NCBI GenBank assembly: GCA_046759145.1 | Contig: JBHIBR010000140.1 | Coordinates: forward strand, 1-5,453 | Direction: 5' to 3' | Source of the DNA: JBHIBR01 sp046759145 [NCBI: Nitrospinota bacterium] | Lineage (GTDB): Bacteria; UBA8248 | Length of the DNA: 5,453 nt | In this document: positions 1 through 4,797 of the stretch, piece after piece | Position numbering within the stretch: position 1 is the stretch's first letter | How the letters are laid out: every line of letters begins with the position of its first letter | The notes under the pieces: generated by a model | What the model was told of the DNA's origin: nothing | Seen by the model: only the letters and a program-made list of their open reading frames with translations | Databases searched by the model: none | Program-made: the position numbers and the translations under genes

Positions 1-6
1 TTCCAT
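1..6 (-). CDS. Possible start of a gene leaving the left edge (first two codons only)
   Basis: On the minus strand an ATG at 6-4 is preceded by a strong Shine-Dalgarno, GGGGAGG (21-15), with an 8-nt spacer. A TTGACA-type promoter lies a further ~100 nt upstream. Only Met-Glu can be read before the window ends, so nothing can be said about the product. The call rests on the ribosome binding site and on the absence of any other gene explaining the region. A plus-strand frame starting at base 5 (73 codons) overlaps it but has no ribosome binding site in view and no recognisable protein features. Confidence 0.3.
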
Positions 7-114
7 GAGCGAGACCTCCCCGGAAAAGGGAGAAGAGTCAGCCTGCAGCCACCCCGCTGGCGCCCGGGCGGTGGCAAGGGGCAGTTCGGTAGCGCTCTGG
101 GCGGAACTGATTGA

Positions 115-143
115 CCTCTACAGCGGTCGCCAGAGCCTGTCAA
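115..143 (-). promoter_or_regulatory. Candidate sigma-70-type promoter reading leftward
   Basis: The minus strand has a perfect -35 hexamer TTGACA (143-138). After a 17-bp spacer comes TAGAGG (120-115), a weak -10 with three of six consensus bases. It would start transcription near 108 and give a leader of about 100 nt before the ATG at base 6. That leader contains a GC-rich hairpin (GCCACC 48-53 with GGTGGC 70-75) around the 10-bp palindrome CGCCCGGGCG (61-70). The -35 is good and the -10 poor, so this is tentative. Confidence 0.35.
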
Positions 144-314
144 GCAAAAGATACGCGGCCGAGCGCGCGAGGGGGCTCGGGCTGTGTGGATGGAATGTCC
201 CTTGTGGGCCGAAGCAGGAGGGATAGGCGCCCTGGGGCTGGGCCGGGTCGGGAGCTCCCCCAGGCTGCTGACCTGTGGGCGGGGAGGTACTTACTGCTCC
301 CGGGGCTGAGCCAC

Positions 315-371
315 CCCGCCCGGCTCCCTCCCGGGCTTGCCTCGGCGCAAGCCCCCCCCCGCCCCGGCGGG
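315..371. repeat. Nested GC-rich inverted repeat with overlapping G-quadruplex motif
   Basis: The inner hairpin is perfect: GGGCTTGC (333-340), loop CTCGGC, GCAAGCCC (347-354). An outer pair, CCCGCC (315-320) and GGCGGG (366-371), can enclose it. On the minus strand 332-314 carries four G runs (3, 3, 3, 4) with loops of 1, 4 and 1 nt, a canonical quadruplex motif. A C9 homopolymer follows at 352-360. There is no T tract on either side, so this is not an obvious terminator. It lies just before the dispersed repeat at 409-433 and may be part of the same intergenic element. Confidence 0.5.
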
Positions 372-408
372 ACGGCTGGACCCGAGTGAAGAGACAGGAA
401 AGGAGAGA

Positions 409-433
409 GATTCTTCGCTGGGCTTGGAATGAC
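409..433 (-). repeat. Copy of a dispersed 'GTCATTCC...GCGAAGAATCT' intergenic repeat
   Basis: Read on the minus strand, this segment contains GTCATTCC followed by AGCCCAGCGAAGAATCT. It closely resembles a short repeat family (of the type GTCATTCTGAGCG...AGCGAAGAATCT) scattered between genes in many bacterial genomes. Translated, that family gives the spurious peptide 'CHSEP..' often seen in false ORFs; here the matching frame reads CHSKPSEES. This is recognition from memory, not a search. Only one copy lies in the window. Confidence 0.5.
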
Positions 434-632
434 AGAACCGAGAGGAAGTTCCAGATTGGCGAAAACAGATCATTACCGGCCCCCTCCTCCGCAGTTGGTC
501 TAGGGCGGCCGCCCCCGCCTCACTTGGCGCTCACACCGAAAAATGGTAACCAGAGGGGGAAGGGAAACCGCGACCGGCGAGGCAAGCGCCAGAACAGTGG
601 AAATGATGGGTGAGGCCGAATCGCACACCGAG

Positions 633-1124
633 GTGAAGACAAGGCGACGGCACGGCCCTTTCGGGGGCTTAAGCCTCTGGCTGCTCGCCCTCGCGCTCGC
701 AGGTTGCGCAGGGCTCCCCGCCGAGCCCGGCAACCTGTACCGGGTATACGGAGGGACCCGGCCCCTCAAGCCCGCCGAGGCCACCGAGCCCGAGGCGCAC
801 GGCTACACCTTGCTCGGCCAGGAGCGGCGCAGTCAGCTCTTCCGGGGGGCCTACCCCTACTACCTGGTGAAGATTAAGCCCGGCAACGTCGCCGCCATCG
901 ACGCCATCCAGTTCTCGAGCGGCGCCTTCCTGGAGTCCCTCCCGGTGGCCTCCGAGCACGCCCGCCCCCTCGAGCGGCTTCGGGGCAGGCCCGATGAGCG
1001 GGCATGCGCCGTCGGGGCGGACCGCCAGGGCCGGCCGCTGGGTGGGTTCGTGAACATACGGGCGGACCGCCCCGACAACAAGGCCATCTTCCTCTTCATC
1101 ACCCGCCCGAAACCGACGCGCTGA
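633..1124 (+). CDS. Small lipoprotein of unknown function
   Basis: From a GTG at 633 the protein is 163 residues. It begins with a textbook lipoprotein signal: basic n-region KTRRRHG, a hydrophobic stretch of Leu and Ala, and lipobox LAGC with the acylated Cys at residue 25. The mature part (~139 residues) has no transmembrane segment or domain I recognise. It is rich in Arg, Pro and Gly, with two Tyr-rich patches (YRVYGG, GAYPYYLVKIKPG) and a C-terminal strand-like FLFI. It should be membrane-anchored after signal peptidase II cleavage. The frame is open from ATG 543 and also has ATGs at 603 and 606. I prefer 633 because longer versions put an acidic extension before the signal peptide, but no start has a strong Shine-Dalgarno. 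Codon use is strongly GC3, supporting real coding. It is convergent with phnE, 46 bp apart, so not in its operon. Confidence 0.7.
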   Translation: MKTRRRHGPFGGLSLWLLALALAGCAGLPAEPGNLYRVYGGTRPLKPAEATEPEAHGYTLLGQERRSQLFRGAYPYYLVKIKPGNVAAIDAIQFSSGAFLESLPVASEHARPLERLRGRPDERACAVGADRQGRPLGGFVNIRADRPDNKAIFLFITRPKPTR

Positions 1125-1170
1125 GCAGGAGGCGCCTACCCTCCCCCCGCGCAGATGGAGAGAGGCCGCC

Positions 1171-1962
1171 CTAGCTGAGGCGGGCCCGCAGGACACTGCT
1201 CGCGAGGTCGATGGCCACCACCATGGCCAGGATCACCAGCGTGACCGTGGCCACCTTGGCGTACTGGAAGCTCCGCGCGTAGAGCTGGATGTAGAAGCCG
1301 ATCCCACCCGCCCCCACCAGCCCCAGGATGGTGCCCTCGCGGATGTTCACCTCGAGCCGGTAGAGGGTATAGGCGACGAAGAGGGGCAGGACTTGAAGGA
1401 GGATGCCGTAGCGGATCACCTGCAGGGCATTGGCCCCCGTGCTGCGCACTCCATCGACCTGATCCATGTCGATGGACTCCACCGCCTCGGCGTAGAACTT
1501 CCCGAGCATCCCCATGCCGTAGACGGCCGTCGCCAGCGTGCCCGGCAGCGGCCCCAGGCCCACGGCCGCCACGAAGAAGATGGCAAAGAGGATCAGGGGG
1601 ACGGTCCGGATGGTGCTCAGAAACACGCGCACGGGCACCGAGAGCCACAGGGGGCTCAGGTTCTGGGCCGCCATGAACCCCAGGGGGAAGGCCGCCAGCG
1701 CTCCCAGGCCCGTCCCCACCAGGGCGATCTGGACGGTCTCTATGGCCGCCCCCGCCACCGTGAGGGCCACCCCGGCGTCGGGGGGAATCATCCGGCCCAG
1801 GAAATCCGCCATGGCGGGCACGCCCCGGGCCACCCGCACCGGGTCCAGCTCCACGCCCCGGAGGGCCCAGCCGTAGAGGGCGATGAAAGTCCCCCAGCCG
1901 AGGGCTAGCTTCAGGTAGTGGCTAGGGGCCCGGCGGGGGAGAGGGAGGGCCCCCGGCTCCAT
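1171..1962 (-). CDS. phnE: Phosphonate-type ABC transporter permease PhnE
   Basis: Inner-membrane permease of an importer for phosphonates or related reduced-phosphorus anions such as phosphite; the substrate cannot be read from the sequence. The 263-residue length is normal for PhnE. Hydrophobic segments lie at about residues 18-34, 75-97, 121-137, 140-155, 190-202 and 236-252. The cytoplasmic EAA loop that docks on the ATPase is clear at about 159-193 (EAVESID...DGVRSTGAN...LP). It is followed by the family-typical NIREGTILGLVGAGGIGF (206-223). The start is ATG 1962, with GGAG at 1973-1970 and a 7-nt spacer. The frame stays open further upstream, but only inside phnC with no family-like residues. 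It overlaps the 3' end of phnC by 41 bp, which suggests coupled translation. No U-tract terminator follows. The gene ends 46 bp from the convergent lipoprotein gene. Confidence 0.92.
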   Translation of the reverse strand: MEPGALPLPRRAPSHYLKLALGWGTFIALYGWALRGVELDPVRVARGVPAMADFLGRMIPPDAGVALTVAGAAIETVQIALVGTGLGALAAFPLGFMAAQNLSPLWLSVPVRVFLSTIRTVPLILFAIFFVAAVGLGPLPGTLATAVYGMGMLGKFYAEAVESIDMDQVDGVRSTGANALQVIRYGILLQVLPLFVAYTLYRLEVNIREGTILGLVGAGGIGFYIQLYARSFQYAKVATVTLVILAMVVAIDLASSVLRARLS

Positions 1963-2692
1963 AGATGCGCTCCAGGGCCTCTTGGCCCAAGCTCTCGGGG
2001 CTGCCGTCGAAGACCACGCGCCCTTCCCGCAGGCCCACCAGCCGACGGCCATACTCCCGGGCGAGGTCCACCACATGCAGACAGGCCACAACCGTGACGC
2101 CCCGCCTGAGGTTCACCTCCCGGAGCATCTCCAGCACCGCCCGGGCCAGCTTCCAATCCAGGCTGGCCATGGGCTCATCGGCGAGGATGACCCGGGGCCG
2201 CTGCATCAGCGCCCGGGCGATGGCCACCCGCTGCTGCTCCCCCCCCGAGAGGGACTCCACCCGCTGGCGCTCCTTGTTCCCCAGGCCCACCTCCCTCAGC
2301 AGAAGGCACGCGTAGCGGACATCCTCGCGGGGGAACCAGCCGAGCAGGCTCCAGAGGGTCCCGACGGCGCCGAGCCGCCCCGAGAGGATGTTGGTGAGGG
2401 CGCTGGCCCTCTTCACCAGGTTGAACTGCTGGAAGACCATGCCCACCTGGCGGGGAACCCGGCCGAGGGGGTGCCGGCCGGCGGAATTCACCCTGGCCCT
2501 CTCCAGCAGCACCTCGCCCCCGGTCGGGAGCACGAGGCCGTGGAGGCATCGCAAGAGGGTGGTCTTCCCCGCCCCGCTGGGGCCGATGAGGGTTATGAAC
2601 TCGCCCTCCGCCACCGAGAGGTCCACCCCGCGAAGGGCACAGGCGCCGCCCGGATAGCGGACGCTAAGCGCCCGCGCCTCCAACAGTGGCAT
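1922..2692 (-). CDS. phnC: Phosphonate-type ABC transporter ATP-binding protein PhnC
   Basis: Cytoplasmic ATPase that powers PhnE. All nucleotide-binding elements are intact in 256 residues: A-loop Tyr13, Walker [10 protein letters not shown] (37-45), Q-loop Gln88 in [11 protein letters not shown], signature LSGGE (148-152), Walker B VILADEP (168-174) with catalytic Glu173, D-loop SLD (177-179) and switch His206. The stretches [20 protein letters not shown] and VVFDGSP are typical of PhnC rather than other amino acid or metal ATPases. The open frame continues upstream to 3214, but I start at ATG 2692. That ATG has the purine-rich ribosome binding site GGGAGGGGAG about 9 nt before it, and family homology begins at MPLLEA. 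It is the first gene of a phnC-phnE pair, with no phnD between the two. A long leader and a candidate promoter/operator lie upstream. Confidence 0.94.
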   Translation of the reverse strand: MPLLEARALSVRYPGGACALRGVDLSVAEGEFITLIGPSGAGKTTLLRCLHGLVLPTGGEVLLERARVNSAGRHPLGRVPRQVGMVFQQFNLVKRASALTNILSGRLGAVGTLWSLLGWFPREDVRYACLLLREVGLGNKERQRVESLSGGEQQRVAIARALMQRPRVILADEPMASLDWKLARAVLEMLREVNLRRGVTVVACLHVVDLAREYGRRLVGLREGRVVFDGSPESLGQEALERIYGAGGPPSPPPGP

Positions 2693-2733
2693 CGCGAGGC
2701 GCTCCCCTCCCGGGCCGTGGCCGTTGCCCGACG

Positions 2734-2779
2734 CTGGCCCGAGCTCACTGGGCGAGAGGCCAGGCGGAGAGAGCTGGCC
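2734..2779 (-). promoter_or_regulatory. phnC leader with alternative pairing of GGCCAG/CTGGCC
   Basis: Read on the minus strand, the leader contains GGCCAG (2779-2774), CTGGCC (2763-2758) and GGCCAG (2739-2734). The middle segment can pair with either neighbour but not both, so two mutually exclusive 6-bp hairpins are possible about 45-85 nt before the phnC start. I do not recognise a known riboswitch class. Six-base matches of this kind arise easily by chance in GC-rich DNA, so this is low confidence. Confidence 0.25.
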
Positions 2780-2858
2780 CTTTTCTCCCACCTGCCCGGA
2801 TTGGACCTGGCTGATCGCTCGACCCTCCCGGACACCAAAGAATTTCTCATCCCCTCCG

Positions 2859-2905
2859 CTTGAATGATACACCACACATTTGCTTGATGCATCAAATTTC
2901 TTGAG
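2859..2905 (-). promoter_or_regulatory. AT-rich candidate promoter/operator for phnCE
   Basis: This is a sharp AT-rich island in otherwise very GC-rich DNA. It contains the perfect 12-bp palindrome TTGATGCATCAA (2884-2895) and three direct copies of CTTGA at 2859-2863, 2883-2887 and 2900-2904. On the minus strand, TTGATG (2895-2890) could be a -35 and TATCAT (2869-2864, five of six consensus) a -10. The 20-bp spacer is longer than ideal. The predicted start near 2857 would give a leader of about 165 nt before phnC. The palindrome sits on the -35, as an operator might. I see no clear PHO box. Confidence 0.4.
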
Positions 2906-3111
2906 AAAAAAACTTCTCCCCCCAACTTCACTCCCTCGGCCAGACCTGGCCCGCCGCTCGGATGCGCTCGGGGCCCACGCCGCAGCATCCTCCCACCCCC
3001 CTGCGCCCTTGCGAAGGAGGTTGAGGGATCCGGACGCATGGTCCTGAGAAGTAACGATATAGCGTCCCCGCCTCCATGGTTCCCTCCTCCGCCGGCTCCG
3101 CTCGCAGATGC

Positions 3112-3158
3112 CCCTCTCCTTCCTCTCCCGCCCTTCGGGAGGCGAAGAGAGGAGAGGG
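3112..3158. repeat. REP-like imperfect inverted repeat
   Basis: Perfect 9-bp outer arms, CCCTCTCCT (3112-3120) and AGGAGAGGG (3150-3158), enclose an inner CCC-TTC-GGG hairpin (3131-3139). An alternative pairing of CCTCTC (3122-3127) with GAGAGG (3147-3152) is possible. The form resembles the CCCTCTCCC...GGGAGAGGG palindromes dispersed between genes in many GC-rich genomes. No T tract adjoins it, so a terminator role is unlikely. The real intrinsic terminator is about 60 bp to the right. Confidence 0.5.
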
Positions 3159-3216
3159 CCTCTCCCCAGGCGCTCCAGCAGCTTCGGCACCCGCTGCCCT
3201 TCGAAGGGATTCATGG

Positions 3217-3241
3217 AAAAAGGGGGCCCTCGCCGGGCCCC
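3217..3241 (-). terminator. Intrinsic terminator after fmdB
   Basis: In the minus-strand transcript a perfect 7-bp stem, GGGGCCC / GGGCCCC (3241-3235 with 3229-3223), and 5-nt loop are followed by CTTTTT (3222-3217). It lies 25 bp after the fmdB stop codon in the correct orientation. It should end the ilvE-fmdB transcript and separate it from phnCE. Confidence 0.85.
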
Positions 3242-3266
3242 TCGTGGGAGGAAGCAAGCGATGGGT

Positions 3267-3560
3267 CTAATCGCCCGCGCTCGCGCCCTTGGGGGAACTC
3301 ACCTCTTTTTTCTTCTCTCCGCCCCCCTCGCCGGACCCCTTCCCCCCTTCCTTCTCCGCCGAGATGGCCTTCTTCCGGGAGGCGGAGGGATAGTCCGTCA
3401 CGTGCCAGCCGTCGCCCCTGAGGACGAAGCTCGTCTGGGAAATGAGACGGCGGGCTTTCCCCCCGCAGGCATCGCACTTGCGTGCGGTCGCATGGGTGAA
3501 CTTCTGCAATACTTCGAAGATCTGACCGCACCTCTCACATTGGTACTCGTAGATGGGCAT
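3267..3560 (-). CDS. FmdB-family zinc-ribbon protein
   Basis: A 97-residue protein opening with the family hallmark MPIYEYQC. It has two CxxC knuckles, Cys8/Cys11 and Cys29/Cys32, that should bind one zinc ion. The conserved middle FVLRGDGWHVTDYP follows. From about residue 60 the tail is low-complexity Lys, Gly, Glu and Ser and is probably disordered. The family is named after a putative regulator of formamidase; its role is generally unknown, and nothing here points to formamidase. The start ATG 3560 has GAGGAGGGG just upstream. It lies 99 bp after ilvE on the same strand and ahead of an intrinsic terminator, so it is probably the last gene of an ilvE-fmdB transcript. It has the common length for the family and looks intact. 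Confidence 0.88.
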   Translation of the reverse strand: MPIYEYQCERCGQIFEVLQKFTHATARKCDACGGKARRLISQTSFVLRGDGWHVTDYPSASRKKAISAEKEGGKGSGEGGGEKKKEVSSPKGASAGD

Positions 3561-3580
3561 GCCCCTCCTCTCCGTCTTCA

Positions 3581-3610
3581 GCGGCCCTGGCCTTCTTCGG
3601 CCAGGCCCGC
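3581..3610 (-). other. Strong hairpin in the ilvE-fmdB spacer
   Basis: Arms of 12 bp with a single mismatch, GCGGCCCTGGCC (3581-3592) and GGCCAGGCCCGC (3599-3610), enclose the 6-nt loop TTCTTC. It sits between the ilvE stop and the fmdB ribosome binding site. No U tract follows on the minus strand, so a full intrinsic terminator is unlikely. It might slow 3' decay of the ilvE message, set the ilvE/fmdB ratio, or act as a weak pause. Its stability is clear from the pairing; its role is inference. Confidence 0.55.
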
Positions 3611-3659
3611 CCGGAATTCACAACCTGGCGCCGCCCCTCGCAGCGGCCCCGCTGCCGCC

Positions 3660-4571
3660 TCAAACGAAATGCAACCAACCCAGGTGCGCCTCATCCTCGC
3701 CGCGGACGACCTGGAAGAACGCCTCCTGAAGGGCTCGGGTGATGGGGCCGGGCTCCCCGTAGCCGATGGAACGGCCATCCACCTCCCGGATGGGGGTGAT
3801 CTCGGCCGCTGTCCCCGTGAAGAACGCCTCATCCGCGATGTACAGCTCGTCCCGGGCAAAGGGCTCTTCCCGCACCCAGAGGTCCCTCTCGGCAGCGAGT
3901 TCCATGACGGTCGCCCGGGTGATGCCCTCGAGCACGCCGTGGACGGGGGGGGTCTTGAGCTCCCCTCGGCGGGCGATGAAGATGTTCTCCCCCGACCCTT
4001 GCGCCACCGCACCCTGAGGGTCCAGGAGCAGCGCCTCGTCGTAGCCGAAGGAGATCGCTTCCTGCTTGGCGAGCTGGCACACGGCGTAGTTGCCCGTCAC
4101 CTTGGCCTTGGTCATGTTGGAGTTCACGTGGTGGCTGGTGTAGCTGGAGATCTTGACCCGGATGCCGCGCCGGATGCCCTCCTCGCCCAGATAAGCTCCC
4201 CATCCCCACACCGCCACAGCGCACCGGACCGGAATCCCCCGGGAGTTAATCCCCATGCCCCCGTCGCCGATGTAGATCAGGGGGCGGATATAACAGGCGG
4301 GAAGCCCGTTGGCCCGGACGGTCTCGACGACCGCCCGCTTCAGTTCCTCTTCCCCGTAAGGGGGTATGATCCCCACCACCCGCGCCGAGTTGCAGAGGCG
4401 CCGCATGTGGTCGCCAAAGCGGAAGATGGCCCGGCCCCGCGAGGTGGAGTAGCATCGGATCCCCTCAAAGACTCCAAGGCCGTAGTGCAGGGTGTGGGTG
4501 AGGACGTGGACGCGCGCCTCCTCCCAGGGGAGGAGTTTGCCATCCATCCAGATGAGCGAAGCCGCCTCCAA
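3660..4571 (-). CDS. ilvE: Branched-chain amino acid aminotransferase
   Basis: A cytoplasmic PLP enzyme of fold type IV. It moves the amino group between glutamate and the 2-oxo acids of valine, leucine and isoleucine, the last step of their synthesis. At 303 residues it is close to the E. coli enzyme. Visible family blocks are [20 protein letters not shown] near the N-terminus, [13 protein letters not shown], and the PLP-lysine region TKAKVTGNY with the Schiff-base Lys at about residue 157. These are followed by [31 protein letters not shown] and [14 protein letters not shown]. The end, GWLHFV, is also typical. The start is chosen as TTG 4571 because GGGAGGAGG (4587-4579) lies 7 nt before it. 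A TTG at 4592 and an ATG at 4526 are alternatives, but the first precedes the ribosome binding site and the second removes conserved residues. D-amino acid or ADC-lyase relatives are less likely given the IlvE-like ends. Confidence 0.93.
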   Translation of the reverse strand: MEAASLIWMDGKLLPWEEARVHVLTHTLHYGLGVFEGIRCYSTSRGRAIFRFGDHMRRLCNSARVVGIIPPYGEEELKRAVVETVRANGLPACYIRPLIYIGDGGMGINSRGIPVRCAVAVWGWGAYLGEEGIRRGIRVKISSYTSHHVNSNMTKAKVTGNYAVCQLAKQEAISFGYDEALLLDPQGAVAQGSGENIFIARRGELKTPPVHGVLEGITRATVMELAAERDLWVREEPFARDELYIADEAFFTGTAAEITPIREVDGRSIGYGEPGPITRALQEAFFQVVRGEDEAHLGWLHFV

Positions 4572-4600
4572 GGCCAAGCCTCCTCCCGTCAAAGCGGGCG

Positions 4601-4638
4601 AAAAAGCTGAGGTCCCCCGCGGAGACCCCAGAGACCCC
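4601..4638 (-). promoter_or_regulatory. Terminator-like hairpin with U tract in the ilvE leader
   Basis: On the minus strand GGGGTCTCC (4629-4621) pairs over 9 bp, including two G-U pairs, with GGGGACCTC (4617-4609) across a 3-nt loop. AGC and then TTTTT (4605-4601) follow. A second copy of GGGGTCTC (4638-4631) lies directly upstream and could pair with the same 3' arm. This resembles an intrinsic terminator or attenuator placed 14 nt before the ilvE ribosome binding site. It could end readthrough from the serA-like gene or attenuate ilvE. No leader peptide was identified. Confidence 0.45.
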
Positions 4639-4640
4639 TT

Positions 4641-4670
4641 ATCCTACTCGACAATCTCCCCTAGGTTCAA
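4641..4670 (-). promoter_or_regulatory. Candidate ilvE promoter
   Basis: Minus-strand TTGAAC (4670-4665) is followed after 18 bp by TAGGAT (4646-4641); each hexamer has four of six consensus bases. The predicted start is near 4634. That would place the leader hairpin almost at the 5' end of the transcript and give a leader of about 60 nt. It lies in a slightly less GC-rich patch of the 205-bp intergenic gap. Confidence 0.4.
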
Positions 4671-4727
4671 CCTCAATCCCCAGGCGCCGCCCCGAAGCCC
4701 CGCTAGCCCCCGTCCTCCTCGCGGCCT

Positions 4728-4795
4728 CCCCCACCTGGCCCTGCCCCTCTCCCCGGCTCTCGGATCTCCGTCCCGGGCGAGGGTCTCCGGTGAGG
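4728..4795 (-). repeat. Degenerate GC hairpin repeat and G-quadruplex motif after the serA-like gene
   Basis: Immediately after the stop codon of the dehydrogenase gene, CCCTC...CCCCGG (4745-4756) can pair imperfectly with CCGGGCGAGGG (4773-4783). The tail GGTGAGG follows. The layout recalls the common intergenic CCCTCTCC...GAGAGGGT..GGTGAGG repeats, in degenerate form. Overlapping it, the minus strand at 4754-4728 has four G runs (4, 4, 3, 5) with loops of 3, 2 and 6 nt, a quadruplex motif. There is no U tract, so it is not a standard terminator. Confidence 0.35.
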
Positions 4796-4797
4796 AG

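Larger units (their letters stand above)
144..632. other. Long non-coding stretch upstream of the lipoprotein gene
   Basis: About 490 bases show no convincing gene on either strand. The open frames present have low-complexity, Arg/Pro/Gly-rich translations with no domain and poor start contexts, typical of shadows in GC-rich DNA. The stretch holds a nested GC hairpin (315-371), a C9 run (352-360), a dispersed intergenic repeat (409-433) and the poorly defined upstream region of the lipoprotein gene. I found no clear plus-strand promoter for that gene. Confidence 0.5.
2693..3216. other. Gene-free region between the fmdB terminator and phnC
   Basis: No convincing gene is seen here, although the phnC frame and some plus-strand frames are open across it. 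The translations are low-complexity and lack any domain. From right to left it holds: DNA just past the fmdB terminator; a REP-like inverted repeat (3112-3158); about 190 bp in which nothing stands out; an AT-rich island with a palindrome and candidate promoter (2859-2905); and a phnC leader of about 165 nt. The periplasmic binding protein gene phnD, a common partner of phnC, is not here. Confidence 0.6.

Noticed and set aside
5-226. A 73-codon plus-strand frame at the left edge
   Set aside because: It has no recognisable family and no ribosome binding site in view, and it overlaps a better supported minus-strand start and promoter.
543-632. Longer lipoprotein versions starting at ATG 543, 603 or 606
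   Set aside because: They would place an acidic or Thr/Glu-rich extension before a normal lipoprotein signal peptide, and none has a clear Shine-Dalgarno. They cannot be fully excluded, so they are noted in the gene entry.
1164-1186. Hairpin GGCCGCC...GGCGGGCC over the phnE stop as a terminator
   Set aside because: The stem is bulged and no T tract follows on either strand; it may be only GC-rich coincidence.
2693-2857. Known riboswitch classes (SAM, TPP, cobalamin, guanidine) upstream of phnC
   Set aside because: None of their conserved core sequences can be recognised in the leader.
1982-2863. A 293-codon plus-strand open frame antisense to phnC
   Set aside because: It mirrors phnC codons in the opposite strand (His/Pro/Gln/Gly-rich), a known artefact of GC-rich genes; it shows no independent coding evidence.
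2693-3214. N-terminal extension of phnC by 174 codons
   Set aside because: The frame is simply open. The extension is low-complexity, crosses the AT-rich promoter-like island and repeat, and family homology starts at ATG 2692, which has its own strong ribosome binding site.
3108-4610. A 500-codon plus-strand open frame opposite ilvE and fmdB
   Set aside because: It is the antisense shadow of two well-supported genes. Its translation is rich in Pro, Gly, Arg and His with no domain, and no ribosome binding site precedes it.
4665-4680. Possible tRNA T-arm (GGTTCAACCTC)
   Set aside because: There is no acceptor stem, D-arm or anticodon arm around it; the sequence is better read as a minus-strand -35 element.
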